From Bdellovibrio bacteriovorus (GTDB lineage Bacteria; Bdellovibrionota; Bdellovibrionia; Bdellovibrionales; Bdellovibrionaceae), in NCBI RefSeq assembly GCF_001592755.1, contig NZ_LUKF01000002.1:1-64000 (forward strand): a stretch of 64,000 nucleotides of DNA, in the 5' to 3' direction. Positions 53,622 to 63,289 of the stretch are shown piece by piece (within the stretch, counting starts at the first letter, position 1; every line of letters starts with the position of its first letter). A program made the position numbers and the translations under genes. The notes beneath the pieces were generated by a model. It worked only from the letters and a program-made list of their open reading frames with translations, was not told the origin of the DNA and did no database searches.

Positions 53622-54188
53622 ATGTACGAAACGTCCGATTTTAAAAAAGGTCTTAAAATCATGATCGAGGGCAAGCCCTACGTAGTCGTTGATTTCCAAC
53701 ACGTTAAACCAGGAAAAGGAAATCAGTTCACACGCACGAAACTGCGTAACATGCTGACGGGCCAAAACTTGGAATCTACTTTCAAGTCTGGTGAAAAGTT
53801 CGAAGTACCGAACGTTGAAAACAAAGAGATGACTTTCCTTTACAAAGACGACTCTGGTTACAACTTCATGTCTCCTGAATCTTATGAACAAATCGCGATG
53901 TCTGAAGAAGACTTGGGCGAATCTAAGTACTACCTGACTGAAAACTTGAAAGTCGTTATCTTGTTCTACAACGAAAAAGCTGTTGCTTGTGACGTACCAA
54001 AAGCCGTGAACTTGATGGTCGCGAAAGCGGATCCAGGCATTAAAGGTGACCGCGTTACTGGCGCGACGAAGCCTGCTATCATGGAAACAGGCCTTTCTGT
54101 GAACGTTCCATTGCACATCAATGAAGGCGATGTTCTTCGTATTGATACCGCTTCTGGCGAATACGTAGAGCGTGTCACTCAAAAATAG
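53622..54188 (+). CDS. efp: Elongation factor P, 188 aa
   Basis: Relieves ribosome stalling at polyproline. All three beta domains are present: N-terminal KOW-like (MYETSDFKKGLKIMIEGKPYVVVDFQHVKPGKGNQF), OB domain and C-terminal NVPLHINEGDVLRIDTASGEYVERV. Lys32 in PGKGNQF is the site modified by EpmA-type lysylation in other bacteria; no epmA or epmB is in this window. ATG 53622 with an AAAGGA site is preferred over 53523. It matters here because several exported proteins have Pro-rich segments. Confidence 0.97.
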   Translation: MYETSDFKKGLKIMIEGKPYVVVDFQHVKPGKGNQFTRTKLRNMLTGQNLESTFKSGEKFEVPNVENKEMTFLYKDDSGYNFMSPESYEQIAMSEEDLGESKYYLTENLKVVILFYNEKAVACDVPKAVNLMVAKADPGIKGDRVTGATKPAIMETGLSVNVPLHINEGDVLRIDTASGEYVERVTQK

Positions 54189-54265
54189 CTAACGCCTAGT
54201 ATTAAGTCTCCGCAACCACTCGTTTTTATCGCAAAATAAGAGGGATTCGGTCGCGGAGGCTATTC

Positions 54266-55315
54266 TTGTCCACATACGTTGAACTTGAAATTCAAAATTT
54301 GCTTAATGAAGGCACTGACCTTCAACAAGCTTCCGAACGTCTGATTCAAAATTTAGAGTCCTCTTCTGAAGGCCTCACCCTTGATAACGTCACGGCCTTA
54401 GCAAAGTTTTTAATTCACGCTGAGCAGCCTCACTTGTTGATCGAATTTATTTTGCGTTACATCGACAATGAATCTTTTCCGATCCCTTGGCCTTACTTCT
54501 TGGAAGCCTTAGGTGCCGTCAGTGCGGAGCTTGACGAAAAAACTATCAAAGCTTTGTTAGAAGGAATTGCTGAAGACGGCGCGGAATCCGAAGCGGGCCG
54601 TTCCTTGGCGTTAAAAGATCTGATTCCTGAATTAGGTGAATGGCGTGGGAATCGAAAATACCAGATTCACAAAGACTACCTGAACAACAAGCGACAGCTA
54701 TTAGATCAATTGATCACGTTGCGCACGCAACAGCTTTACGAACAAGAAAAACATCTTCTACAGCGTTTGCAAAAACTTTATCCCGGCGATGCTGACATCC
54801 GCAGTGAAGTGAATGAGCACAAGCAGCGTTACGCTCTTGAGATTTTACAACGTCGCACGCCGAAAGCTCGCACCGTCAAACCGGAAGATTTTTCTCCCAA
54901 AGATCCTGAAGTTGAAAAAGCCATGAGTGCCTTAATGCAAAGTCTGCATGAGCACGCGGCACAAAATCCTGATATGGCTTTTGATTTTGCCGTGGCGGCT
55001 TTCATGATGGAAAATTACGAAGCTTCATTGTCGTTATTGGGTTTGAGTGAAGAATCCGACTCGCTTCTTTGGTTCCGATTGGAAGTGTTGTTGAAGTGCC
55101 GTCGCTTTGTCGAACTATTGAATGAACTTTCTCAGACCGAAATTATTTTTGCACACGAACCAGAAACTTTTTTTGCGACGGCCTATTTACGCGCGCAAGC
55201 TCTTTGGGGACTTGGACAGAAACACACCGCTATTGAAGTGATGGAAGGCTTGCTTGCTTCTCGCCCCCACTATCGCGCTGCCAGCGCTCTGCTGAGTATC
55301 TGGAGTGGTCAGTGA
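54266..55315 (+). CDS. Unknown cytoplasmic helical protein, 349 aa, first gene of the tamB operon
   Basis: TTG 54266 with a strong GGAGG site begins a helical protein without signal peptide. It contains repeat-like helical pairs and an acidic first half; TPR-like turns in MEGLLASRPHYRAASALLSIWSG near the end, but no clear family. Its last codons overlap tamB (GTGA), so it is probably translated with tamB and TamA-like genes. A structural or assembly role is a guess based on context. Confidence 0.85.
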   Translation: MSTYVELEIQNLLNEGTDLQQASERLIQNLESSSEGLTLDNVTALAKFLIHAEQPHLLIEFILRYIDNESFPIPWPYFLEALGAVSAELDEKTIKALLEGIAEDGAESEAGRSLALKDLIPELGEWRGNRKYQIHKDYLNNKRQLLDQLITLRTQQLYEQEKHLLQRLQKLYPGDADIRSEVNEHKQRYALEILQRRTPKARTVKPEDFSPKDPEVEKAMSALMQSLHEHAAQNPDMAFDFAVAAFMMENYEASLSLLGLSEESDSLLWFRLEVLLKCRRFVELLNELSQTEIIFAHEPETFFATAYLRAQALWGLGQKHTAIEVMEGLLASRPHYRAASALLSIWSGQ

Positions 55316-58300
55316 AAAGAGCGTTTTGGATTTTAATCACGCCCTTAGCAGGCTTTCTGGTTTTGTGGTTGATCGGCTCGATGCTGATCGCACCTAAACT
55401 TGAAGCTTGGGCGTTGGATAAAATTCAAACTTATTCAGACTCTTCTTTGCCGGTAAAAATCCGCGCGGAAAAATTGCAGCTAAAACTTTTTAAGCCCTCT
55501 TTGGCATTGGAAGGCATTGATGTCGAAGCTAAAGGAGAGCTCGCCGAAGCGTTGAAACCTATTCGCGTGAGCAGTGTTCGGGTTTTCATCGACTTCTTTC
55601 ACCTGCTCAGTGGTCGTGTGACTTTGTCGGCCGTCGTTGTGGATTCTCCCGATGTGGAGATCAACATCGATCCTTTTTTGAAAAGTGACGGTCCTCCGAA
55701 AGAACTTCCCCTCGACGCTTTATTTAATCAACTGGATCAACTGCCGCTGAATCGCCTGTTTATTCAGAACCTGCATCTGAAAGTCACTTCGAAAGATTTA
55801 AAACTGAATGGTGAAATTCAAAGTGGCGATCTTCTGGCTACGAACATGGGTAAACACCTGACGGCCAAAGCCAATGTCCCACAACTGAATTTAAATCTTG
55901 AAAAGATCGGAAGCTTCCAAGGGTCTTTGGACACTCATCTTTATCTGACAAGACAAAGTCTGCGCATTATTCAAATGGGTGTGCGCCTGGATCAATCCGA
56001 AGTTTTGCTTCGTGGTGAACTCACGCAATTTCATCGCGTCACGATCAAACCTTCAGGTCTTTTGGATGTCTCTGCCCGTCTGCACTTAAGTGACCTCTAC
56101 ACCGAACTTCAGAAAATCCGTCCGGACTTGAAACTGCCGACCTTCAGTGGCGAAGTGAACCTGGATGCAGAAGCCCGCTTCAACGGCCTCGAGGACGTGC
56201 GCGGCAAAGCGGATATTAAAACTCGCGCATTGACGGTTGATAAATTTGAGTTGGGCGATGCGCGCATCCAAGGTGAATACCGCGATAAAAAAATCAGTCT
56301 TTCTGAAATTCGCGTGCAACACCCTGCCGGCGAAGCCGTGATGACAAACACACAGATGTCGATAGGTCAAAACTTTGACTTTAAGACTCACGTCGCTGTT
56401 CACGACCTGGATCTGCAAAAACTTTTTATCAGCTTGAATCTGAATAACGTCCCGGTCGGTGTCGGTATTCAAGGTGATCTGCCTTGCGAAGGACACATTC
56501 AACCAAGCTTCGAGTTCACGTGTTCAAATGCTTCCTTAAAAGCGGAGCAACTATGGGTGCGATCCTCGTTAGCGCCTAAGGCCACAGCGATCTTAGACAT
56601 CAATACGATGAGTGCTCAAGGACAAGTGAAAGTCACCACAGAGGCCGTGACATATGCCGCTGGGGTTTCTATTGGTGATAGCACCGGCCAAAGTGATGGT
56701 GTGATTGATTTTGCCAAAGGTTTTAAAATCAATTTTAAAACAGACAAACTTGATTTTAAAAATGTGAAGAACTTGGCGAACCTGAAAATGGAAGGTTCTG
56801 CCAGCATGGAAGGCTCAACATCCGGAGATTCTAACGCCGCGATCTTTGACATGAAGGTCAATGCTCGCGAATTCACCTTTGAAGATTTTTATTTAGGAAA
56901 TTTGATTTCGAACTTAAAGTACCGCGGGGGGCGCCTGATTTTCGAAGACGTCGCAGGCGCGATTCGTAAAACTCAGTACTTGGGTGATCTGGAAGTGAAT
57001 TTAGATAAAAACACTTTAACAGGTGACTTCAGTATTCCAACGGCAGAGCTTCCCGACGTTGCCGCCGTTTTCACTCGTATTTATAAATTCCCGGTCGATG
57101 TTCAAGGTCAAGGCTCTGCGAAAGCATCTGTGCGCGGTCCCTTAAACTTCTGGAAGATGAACTATGAACTGCAGTCGGCTTTTAAAAATGTGAGCATTGG
57201 ACCTGAGACTTTTGATTCTTTGAATTTCAATGTCACAGCTCGTGATGGCAATATCAACGCGGATAAGGTCACGTTACAAAGAGCGGGATCGATTGTTCTT
57301 GTTCAAGGCGGAATCAGCTCGTCGCAAGTTTTAAACCTCAATGCCGATGGAAAAAACTTTAAACTTGAAGAATCCGACACCATCAGCAAAATCAACTCGA
57401 GCATCGCGGGGAATCTGAACTTCGCGGCCGAATTAACCGGACCCGTTAAAAACCCGCAGGTCTTAGTCAAAGGAGCCGTGACTGACTCCTTCTTCGAAGA
57501 TCAGGAAATTCCGAATTCTAATTTCATCGTGCGTTTGAATTTAGACACGATCTTTACTCAACTCAGCCTTTTTGGTGGCAAGGTTCAAGGGGAATTCCAA
57601 CTGCCGTTTGAAAAGGGCCGCGCGCCTTTAATGGTGAAAATGCAGACACGAGAGTGGAACTACTCCACTCTTCTTGGGTTGGTTGGTGGAGCTAACCTTG
57701 CCAGTGAGTACACGTCATCTCTGACCTCGACGGTGGATCTGCGCTCTGAAAGTGGTGATATCTTTAAATCCTCGGGCAAAGTTCATATCGACAACTTAGA
57801 GCTTCGCCGCGGCACTTTGAGTTTAAAAAATCCTCAACCCATTGATATCGTGACCGACAACGGTGTGGCCTCGATTAGAAACTTCCGATTGGAAGGGCCC
57901 AATACGGATATGGCCATTCGTGGCGAAAACTTTACGGCGCAAAATTTAAATATCGCTGTAAATATGAATTCAGATCTTCGTCTTTTACACATCTTCATGC
58001 CCTTTCTTGAAGACTTGGGCGGACCGATCAAGCTTTCGACGAATCTGACGGGTTCCGTGACCAAACCCCAAATCATGGGAACACTGAATGCTCATAATAC
58101 CTATATCAAAATCAAAGGTTTCCCTCACCCGCTAGAGCGTCTGAATGTCGACGTGGTGTTTTCACAAAGTCGTGTGATGGTGAACTCGATCCGCGGAAAT
58201 ATTGCGGGCGGTACGCTGACTGGCGATGGTGGTATCTTAATCAACGAGATCAAAGATATTCCAACCACAATCCGCTTGCGTTTAGACAACGTCACCTTAA

Positions 58301-59277
58301 ACGTTCCTGAAAAAGTTCGCACCAATGGAAATGCGGAACTTGTTTTCTCGGGCCGTTGGTTTCCGTTCACATTGTCTGGAACTTACACGGTGAACAGTGC
58401 GCTCGTAGAAAAAGAATTCACCGAGGACTCTGGCGGTGTTGCGGGTGTAAAACAAAGTCTTTATCTTCCCAAAGTAATTCGCGAAAGCCGCTTTGAACCG
58501 GTGTTGCTCGATATCAACATTCTTATGAATCGCAACATCATCGTGAAGAACTCTCTTTTAGATGGCGCGGTCAGTGGAAACCTGCAAGTTAAAGGACCCC
58601 CGACAAATCCAGTGCTTTTAGGACGCATCAACGCCGAAAAGAATTCAAAACTGATCTTTAAAGACAAAATCTTTCTTATTCAAAGTGGAACTATTGATTT
58701 CACAGATCCTGATGAGATCAACCCGAGTCTTTATATTTCTGCGGAATCGCGTATTAACGAATACGACATCACGTTGTTAGCGCAAGGTACGGCGAAGAAC
58801 CTGACGATTCACTTAAACAGTATTCCGCCTCTTCAAGAACAAGACATCATTTCTCTGATTGCGTTGGGCGTAACCACGTCCGCCATGGATCAGAACGTTC
58901 AATCGCGTGAACAGGCACAGCAGTTAGGCGCAGAAATTGGTGGCGCGGTGTTAGCAAAACCGATTAACAAAACAATTGAAGCCACGGGCTTTAGCTTAGC
59001 GGTGACTTCAGAATACGACTCCACTCGCAATATCAGCGTGCCTAAGATCACTCTTAGCCGCAGCCTTTCGACCCGCGTGAAAGTTTCAGGCAGCCGTCCG
59101 GTCGGAGACTCGCAATCCTATGACTTAAAACTTGAATACCTCATCAACAGCAACTTCACCGCCGTCGGCTCTTTTGAAAGCCGCGGGAATGAGGATGATA
59201 CCACCTTGCAAACAACGCAGCCGGCAAGCCAAAGTATTTTCGGTCTGGATCTAGAGTTCAAAAGGGAGTTTAAATAA
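55312..59277 (+). CDS. tamB: TamB translocation-assembly protein (DUF490/AsmA-like), 1321 aa
   Basis: Large periplasm-spanning protein anchored by one N-terminal helix (about 5-27), thought to bridge inner and outer membranes for phospholipid transport and outer-membrane protein insertion. The first 250 residues resemble AsmA-like beta-strand repeats (for example VDSPDVEINIDPFL), and the C-terminal 300 residues hold the DUF490/TamB domain with conserved GTIDFTDPDEINPSLYISAESRINEYDITLLAQGTAKNLTIHLNSIPPLQEQDIISLIALGV. GTG start overlapping the upstream stop by 4 bp. It is 1 bp from the following Omp85 gene. Length is normal. Confidence 0.93.
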   Translation: MKRAFWILITPLAGFLVLWLIGSMLIAPKLEAWALDKIQTYSDSSLPVKIRAEKLQLKLFKPSLALEGIDVEAKGELAEALKPIRVSSVRVFIDFFHLLSGRVTLSAVVVDSPDVEINIDPFLKSDGPPKELPLDALFNQLDQLPLNRLFIQNLHLKVTSKDLKLNGEIQSGDLLATNMGKHLTAKANVPQLNLNLEKIGSFQGSLDTHLYLTRQSLRIIQMGVRLDQSEVLLRGELTQFHRVTIKPSGLLDVSARLHLSDLYTELQKIRPDLKLPTFSGEVNLDAEARFNGLEDVRGKADIKTRALTVDKFELGDARIQGEYRDKKISLSEIRVQHPAGEAVMTNTQMSIGQNFDFKTHVAVHDLDLQKLFISLNLNNVPVGVGIQGDLPCEGHIQPSFEFTCSNASLKAEQLWVRSSLAPKATAILDINTMSAQGQVKVTTEAVTYAAGVSIGDSTGQSDGVIDFAKGFKINFKTDKLDFKNVKNLANLKMEGSASMEGSTSGDSNAAIFDMKVNAREFTFEDFYLGNLISNLKYRGGRLIFEDVAGAIRKTQYLGDLEVNLDKNTLTGDFSIPTAELPDVAAVFTRIYKFPVDVQGQGSAKASVRGPLNFWKMNYELQSAFKNVSIGPETFDSLNFNVTARDGNINADKVTLQRAGSIVLVQGGISSSQVLNLNADGKNFKLEESDTISKINSSIAGNLNFAAELTGPVKNPQVLVKGAVTDSFFEDQEIPNSNFIVRLNLDTIFTQLSLFGGKVQGEFQLPFEKGRAPLMVKMQTREWNYSTLLGLVGGANLASEYTSSLTSTVDLRSESGDIFKSSGKVHIDNLELRRGTLSLKNPQPIDIVTDNGVASIRNFRLEGPNTDMAIRGENFTAQNLNIAVNMNSDLRLLHIFMPFLEDLGGPIKLSTNLTGSVTKPQIMGTLNAHNTYIKIKGFPHPLERLNVDVVFSQSRVMVNSIRGNIAGGTLTGDGGILINEIKDIPTTIRLRLDNVTLNVPEKVRTNGNAELVFSGRWFPFTLSGTYTVNSALVEKEFTEDSGGVAGVKQSLYLPKVIRESRFEPVLLDINILMNRNIIVKNSLLDGAVSGNLQVKGPPTNPVLLGRINAEKNSKLIFKDKIFLIQSGTIDFTDPDEINPSLYISAESRINEYDITLLAQGTAKNLTIHLNSIPPLQEQDIISLIALGVTTSAMDQNVQSREQAQQLGAEIGGAVLAKPINKTIEATGFSLAVTSEYDSTRNISVPKITLSRSLSTRVKVSGSRPVGDSQSYDLKLEYLINSNFTAVGSFESRGNEDDTTLQTTQPASQSIFGLDLEFKREFK

Positions 59278-62075
59278 TGCTTCCTGCAAAGACTCTCTTG
59301 TCTCTTTTAGTCTTAATTCTTCTATGTACGTCGTCCCTAGCTCAAGCTAAGAAAAATCTTCGCTATGACACGCTTCCGGCCGAGGTTCAATCCGATCTGG
59401 TTAAAAGATTCCCGCAGATTGAAAAAGAGGCCCTGAATTTAGAACAACTCGACGAAGTGATTCGTTATCTTCAGTTGAAGCCCGAGTTTGAAAACGTTCG
59501 GATTTTAGATGATGGCAACGGCTCCCCTTACCGTCTGGATTTTCAGCGCACCCGAATTATTTCAAAAGTCTCGATTGATGGAATTTCAAATATTTCTGAA
59601 AGCGAGGCTGGAAGCACTTTTGGTGTGAAAGCCGGTGACGTCTTTGATCAACAGAATCTGATTGAAGGCGCGGAAAAGATTCGTCAGCTTTATGCCGAGC
59701 GTGGCTACCTAAATGCGGTGGTCGATATCGCGATGCCACCAGAAGGTGCCGACCAAGTTGGTGTTGAAATCAAAGTCACTGAAAACAAACAGACGCGCGT
59801 ACGAAATATTCTTATTCAAAGTTCGAATGAAGCACTCAATCGTGAGCTTTCAAAACATCTTAAAGGCTTTCATAAAGATCCTTTTACCGATGCGACTTTA
59901 AATGAGATTCAAAAAGACGCCAGAGACTATTTGAAAGAAAAGCGTTATGTGCGCGCAGATCTCAGCGGACCGACTACGGATTTTAGTTCGGATGAGTCTG
60001 AAGTTTCTTTGATTTATCGGGTGGAAAAAACCGAGCGCTATACATTTGAGTATGAAGGTGTTCGTCTTTTAGGGACTCGCGAAATTGAAAAAGCCTTGGA
60101 CCTGGATAACTACTATTCAGCAAGTCCCACCATTGGTTCGGAGCTCGCGCAAAAGATTCGCAACTATTATCTCTCTAAAGGGCATGCCCGTGCGGAAGTG
60201 CGTGCGGAAGAACATGAAGGCCGTGATCCTCTTCATCGTCGTATCGTCTTTAAAATCGATGAAGGTCCGCAGATTAAGATTCAAGCCGTAAATATCACGG
60301 GACGTATTAGCAAGCGCCCAAGATACTATGTGAATTTCATTGAAGAGCACAGTTCTAAAGTCGTCGACAAGGGTCTTTATAATAAGGAAGATTTCGACAC
60401 CGGTGTACAGAATCTGATTTTGGAGTTGCAAAACAATGGTTACTTGCAAGCCAAACTGATCTCGACTCGCACACAATACAACCGAGAACGCGACGCCGTC
60501 ACTTTGCATGTCAACTTAGATGAAGGACCACTGACTCAGATTGAAGAAGTGGATTTTAGCGGGAATAAAGACTTCTCTGACGAGGAACTTGTCGGCGTCA
60601 CCGGCTTAAAGCCCGGAGCTTTACGCTTAGGACAAATTGAAACCGCCATTGCTCGCCTGAAAGAGTTTTATCACGACCGCGGTTATATTGAGATGCTGCT
60701 GTTAAATGAAAAGCAGGATCTGGTGACTTACGACGAAACGAACACCAAGGCCTCTTTGCATTTTAAAATTTTAGAAGGCCCGCAAGTCCGTGTGGCCTCC
60801 ATTGTTCTTGAAGGCAACACCTTTACGAAAGACTACGTTCTGTTAAAAGAACTGGAGTTTGCTGAAGGCGATCTGGTCACACCTTATAAGGTCCAAGAAT
60901 CTGTCGCCCGCTTGCAAAGAACAGGTTTTTTTGGCACCGTCGACATCCGCACTTTGGAAGAAAAAACCAATGTTGCCAACCGCACCGTGGTTGTCAAAGT
61001 CACCGAGCGTGATCCAGGTCTTTTGACCTTTGGGGCCGGCGCCACGAATGAACGAAAACTGACTTTACGTGGATATGCTGGGGTCGCTTATCGCAACATC
61101 ATGGGCACCGGTCGTGGAGCTTCGTTGCGCTTAGAGGGTAACTACAACATCGCAGATCTGAAGTACCTTGAGCACAAAGTGGTCTTCGGATATCTGGAGC
61201 CTTATCTTTTCGGAACGCGTTTACGCGGTCGTATTAACATCACTCGCTCTACCACAGTGACAGACTATGAAATCCATCAGGCTTCTGAAGTGAACTCGAC
61301 GACTTATTCTGTCGAAAAAGACTTCACGTCTCACGTCCTAGGTGTTTGGGATATCTGGTCCTTGGCAACAATCCGCGACTTCGGTATCGACGACGTCTAC
61401 CCGTTCCCTGAAGATGAACAGAACATCGCGACGACGGGACCTACTCTTGATTTAGATTTCCGTGACAATCCTTTCAACCCGACAAAAGGAAATTTCACGC
61501 GTTGGAATGCCGAGTATTCAGCCCCTTTCATGGGCAGCACAGGCACCATAGAATACTGGAAGACGACCTTAAGCTTCACTCACTATGCCTCTGTTTTTGA
61601 ATTGCAAAAGCAACCTGTTGTTTGGGCGAATCAAGTGCGTGGTGGTTATATCAAAAATCTTAGCACGCGTGATGATGGCGGAGTCCCCTGGGATAAAAAA
61701 GGTTTTACTCTTGGAGGCCAATCCACCATTCGCGGTTATGAAGCCGGAACCCAAGAAGTCTTCCCGAACCGTGAGGACTTGGGACTTTCTGAAAGTGAAA
61801 AGACGTACTATTTAAAAACGGAAGCCGTCATGTATCTGGTCAAATCAGAAGTGCGTTTCCCCGTTTATGGAAACTTGGGTGGCGCCGTATTTTACGACGG
61901 CGGTTACGTGAAGATTCAAGATTTGAGTTTTGAAGATTACTATCGTGACTCTGCAGGATTCGGTATCCGCTACAACACTCCAGTAGGTCCTTTAAGTCTG
62001 GAATGGGCGTGGAAACTGGATGCGCGCCCTAGCGAAGAGCCTTGGCGCTTCCATCTATCCATCGGGACTTTCTAA
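59277..62075 (+). CDS. TamA/BamA-type Omp85 protein with about six POTRA domains, 932 aa
   Basis: Outer-membrane assembly partner of TamB. A signal peptide (about 1-24, ending SLAQA) is followed by six POTRA-like units at about 80-160, 165-245, 250-330, 332-415, 417-500 and 501-580, each beginning with a beta strand such as ISKVSIDGI or QIEEVDFSGN and ending in DEGP- or EGPQ-type turns. The C-terminal 350 residues form the 16-strand barrel, ending in HLSIGTF with terminal Phe. TamA usually has three POTRA and BamA five; six is unusual. TamB linkage (ATG overlaps stop by 1 bp) favours a TamA role; BamA cannot be excluded. The barrel contains the expected RGYE segment (IRGYEAGTQE). Confidence 0.92.
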   Translation: MLPAKTLLSLLVLILLCTSSLAQAKKNLRYDTLPAEVQSDLVKRFPQIEKEALNLEQLDEVIRYLQLKPEFENVRILDDGNGSPYRLDFQRTRIISKVSIDGISNISESEAGSTFGVKAGDVFDQQNLIEGAEKIRQLYAERGYLNAVVDIAMPPEGADQVGVEIKVTENKQTRVRNILIQSSNEALNRELSKHLKGFHKDPFTDATLNEIQKDARDYLKEKRYVRADLSGPTTDFSSDESEVSLIYRVEKTERYTFEYEGVRLLGTREIEKALDLDNYYSASPTIGSELAQKIRNYYLSKGHARAEVRAEEHEGRDPLHRRIVFKIDEGPQIKIQAVNITGRISKRPRYYVNFIEEHSSKVVDKGLYNKEDFDTGVQNLILELQNNGYLQAKLISTRTQYNRERDAVTLHVNLDEGPLTQIEEVDFSGNKDFSDEELVGVTGLKPGALRLGQIETAIARLKEFYHDRGYIEMLLLNEKQDLVTYDETNTKASLHFKILEGPQVRVASIVLEGNTFTKDYVLLKELEFAEGDLVTPYKVQESVARLQRTGFFGTVDIRTLEEKTNVANRTVVVKVTERDPGLLTFGAGATNERKLTLRGYAGVAYRNIMGTGRGASLRLEGNYNIADLKYLEHKVVFGYLEPYLFGTRLRGRINITRSTTVTDYEIHQASEVNSTTYSVEKDFTSHVLGVWDIWSLATIRDFGIDDVYPFPEDEQNIATTGPTLDLDFRDNPFNPTKGNFTRWNAEYSAPFMGSTGTIEYWKTTLSFTHYASVFELQKQPVVWANQVRGGYIKNLSTRDDGGVPWDKKGFTLGGQSTIRGYEAGTQEVFPNREDLGLSESEKTYYLKTEAVMYLVKSEVRFPVYGNLGGAVFYDGGYVKIQDLSFEDYYRDSAGFGIRYNTPVGPLSLEWAWKLDARPSEEPWRFHLSIGTF

Positions 62076-62728
62076 TTTAAAATGGGCTTGCAACGGGCAA
62101 CAACCAGATAGGCATCGGTTTTGCCCTCTTTCAAAAGTGGCAATGCGTACAACACGCGAACGCTGACGGCCAACCTTTCCAAAGAAGCTTTTTCAATCAG
62201 AAGATGCTCTTCCACGTCGATTTCCATGCTTTTCTTTTCGCCTGTAATAATCGAGGTCAATGTGGTGACAAGCTTAGCCGTCACCTGCGGATCCCGCTCA
62301 TACAAGTGAATCCAGGGACGCGTATAAATATCCTCAACTGTGTAGCTAGCGTATTGGAAATAACTGAAAGTTCTAAAAAGTTGGATGTTGGCCAGATTAT
62401 AGATTTCGGTCAGGTACTCGTCTTGAATCAACTCCAAAACTTTTGCATCGTACTGGTAACCGTAAAACTCCAAGGCCTTCCTTACAAATAGTGAGGCATC
62501 CTTGATTTTGCCGCCCGCTTCGTGAACGGAATCGCAAATCTTGATGTAGTTTTCAAGATTTTCAACCGCACTTTGCTGCTCAGCTTCAGAAAGCTGACGG
62601 AAGTACGGCAAAGAATCCTGGCTGTAAGGGCGAATCACGAAGCCCTCTTGTTCAATAAGCTCACATAATTCTTCACTAAGAACTTTGAATTTGGCGATGG
62701 TGGTAGATGACGCTTGTAATGAATCCAT
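62072..62728 (-). CDS. Unknown cytoplasmic protein, about 218 aa, paralogue of the 30403-31074 protein
   Basis: Convergent with and overlapping the Omp85 gene's last 4 bp. ATG 62728 is chosen; an earlier start at 62779 lies inside a terminator and is rejected. It shares the blocks EGFVIRPYSQDSLPYFR, SLFVRKA, LTEIYNLANIQLFRTFSYFQYASYTVEDIY, WIHLYERDP and VEEHLL with the 30403 protein. No domain recognised. The local duplication, 31 kb apart, indicates a family active in this lineage. Confidence 0.85.
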   Translation of the reverse strand: MDSLQASSTTIAKFKVLSEELCELIEQEGFVIRPYSQDSLPYFRQLSEAEQQSAVENLENYIKICDSVHEAGGKIKDASLFVRKALEFYGYQYDAKVLELIQDEYLTEIYNLANIQLFRTFSYFQYASYTVEDIYTRPWIHLYERDPQVTAKLVTTLTSIITGEKKSMEIDVEEHLLIEKASLERLAVSVRVLYALPLLKEGKTDAYLVVARCKPILN

Positions 62729-62767
62729 ACAGAACGAACCAGAATCTATCGTAAACGACTTTAAAAG

Positions 62768-62793
62768 AAAAGACCCCATGCGCGGGGTCTTTT
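62768..62793 (-). terminator. Terminator of the XRE gene
   Basis: Perfect 10-bp stem AAAAGACCCC / GGGGTCTTTT with a 6-nt loop, 31 bp after the XRE stop. Confidence 0.88.
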
Positions 62794-62824
62794 TATCACT
62801 AACAAAACTTTAAAAAAAGAATTC

Positions 62825-63103
62825 TTAGCGCGCTTTGCTGCCCGCGAATTTGCGGCGTAGATCTTGAGTAACCTCTTGAATAGTTGCATTCAAAGTCACT
62901 TCGAAAAGATCGTCAGCAGACACTTTGTAAAGCTCGCCCAATTTTTTAAGAGCGTTGATTGGTGGGTGAGAAACACCACGTTCCCAGTTCGAGATAAATT
63001 GAGGAGTAGAGTATCCCAATTTATCTGCCACATCTCTTTGAGAAAGCCCTGCCGATACACGTTTTTGTTTTAGAAAGTCTGCAAGCATATTTTTTTGTCT
63101 CAT
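62825..63103 (-). CDS. XRE-family helix-turn-helix transcriptional regulator, 92 aa
   Basis: ATG 63103 with an AGGTGG site; the frame from 63139 has no support. The HTH_3 domain reads FLKQKRVSAGLSQRDVADKLGYSTPQFISNWERGVSHPPINALKKLGELYKVSADDLFEV, a Cro/CI-type fold, followed by a short Arg/Lys-rich tail (TQDLRRKFAGSKAR). No effector domain, so it probably acts as a small repressor. Inverted repeats with TATACTGT at 63146-63189 are its likely autoregulatory sites. Confidence 0.93.
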   Translation of the reverse strand: MRQKNMLADFLKQKRVSAGLSQRDVADKLGYSTPQFISNWERGVSHPPINALKKLGELYKVSADDLFEVTLNATIQEVTQDLRRKFAGSKAR

Positions 63104-63145
63104 GTGATTTCCACCTAGCGATAGGATTAGCTTAAACACAAAGGA

Positions 63146-63189
63146 TATACTGTGACAAGTATATTTAGTCCGTAAACAAATACAGTATA
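63146..63189. promoter_or_regulatory. Repeated operator-like sites upstream of the XRE gene
   Basis: TATACT-6 bp-AGTATA (63146-63163) plus an inverted copy ACAGTATA (63182-63189) of TATACTGT (63146-63153). The sites lie 43-86 bp upstream of the XRE start, in the divergent region with the thioesterase gene, so both could be controlled. Confidence 0.55.
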
Positions 63190-63289
63190 CATTGTTTGGA
63201 GTAAATTACTTGGTGTTTTTTTACAAAATCTTCCTTTGAGATCAAAGTAATTTCATGTTTTCATTTCCATCGACGAATAGGAAATAGCC

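Noticed and set aside
53616-54182. 188-codon minus-strand frame opposite efp
   Set aside because: Antisense to efp; arises from its codon pattern.
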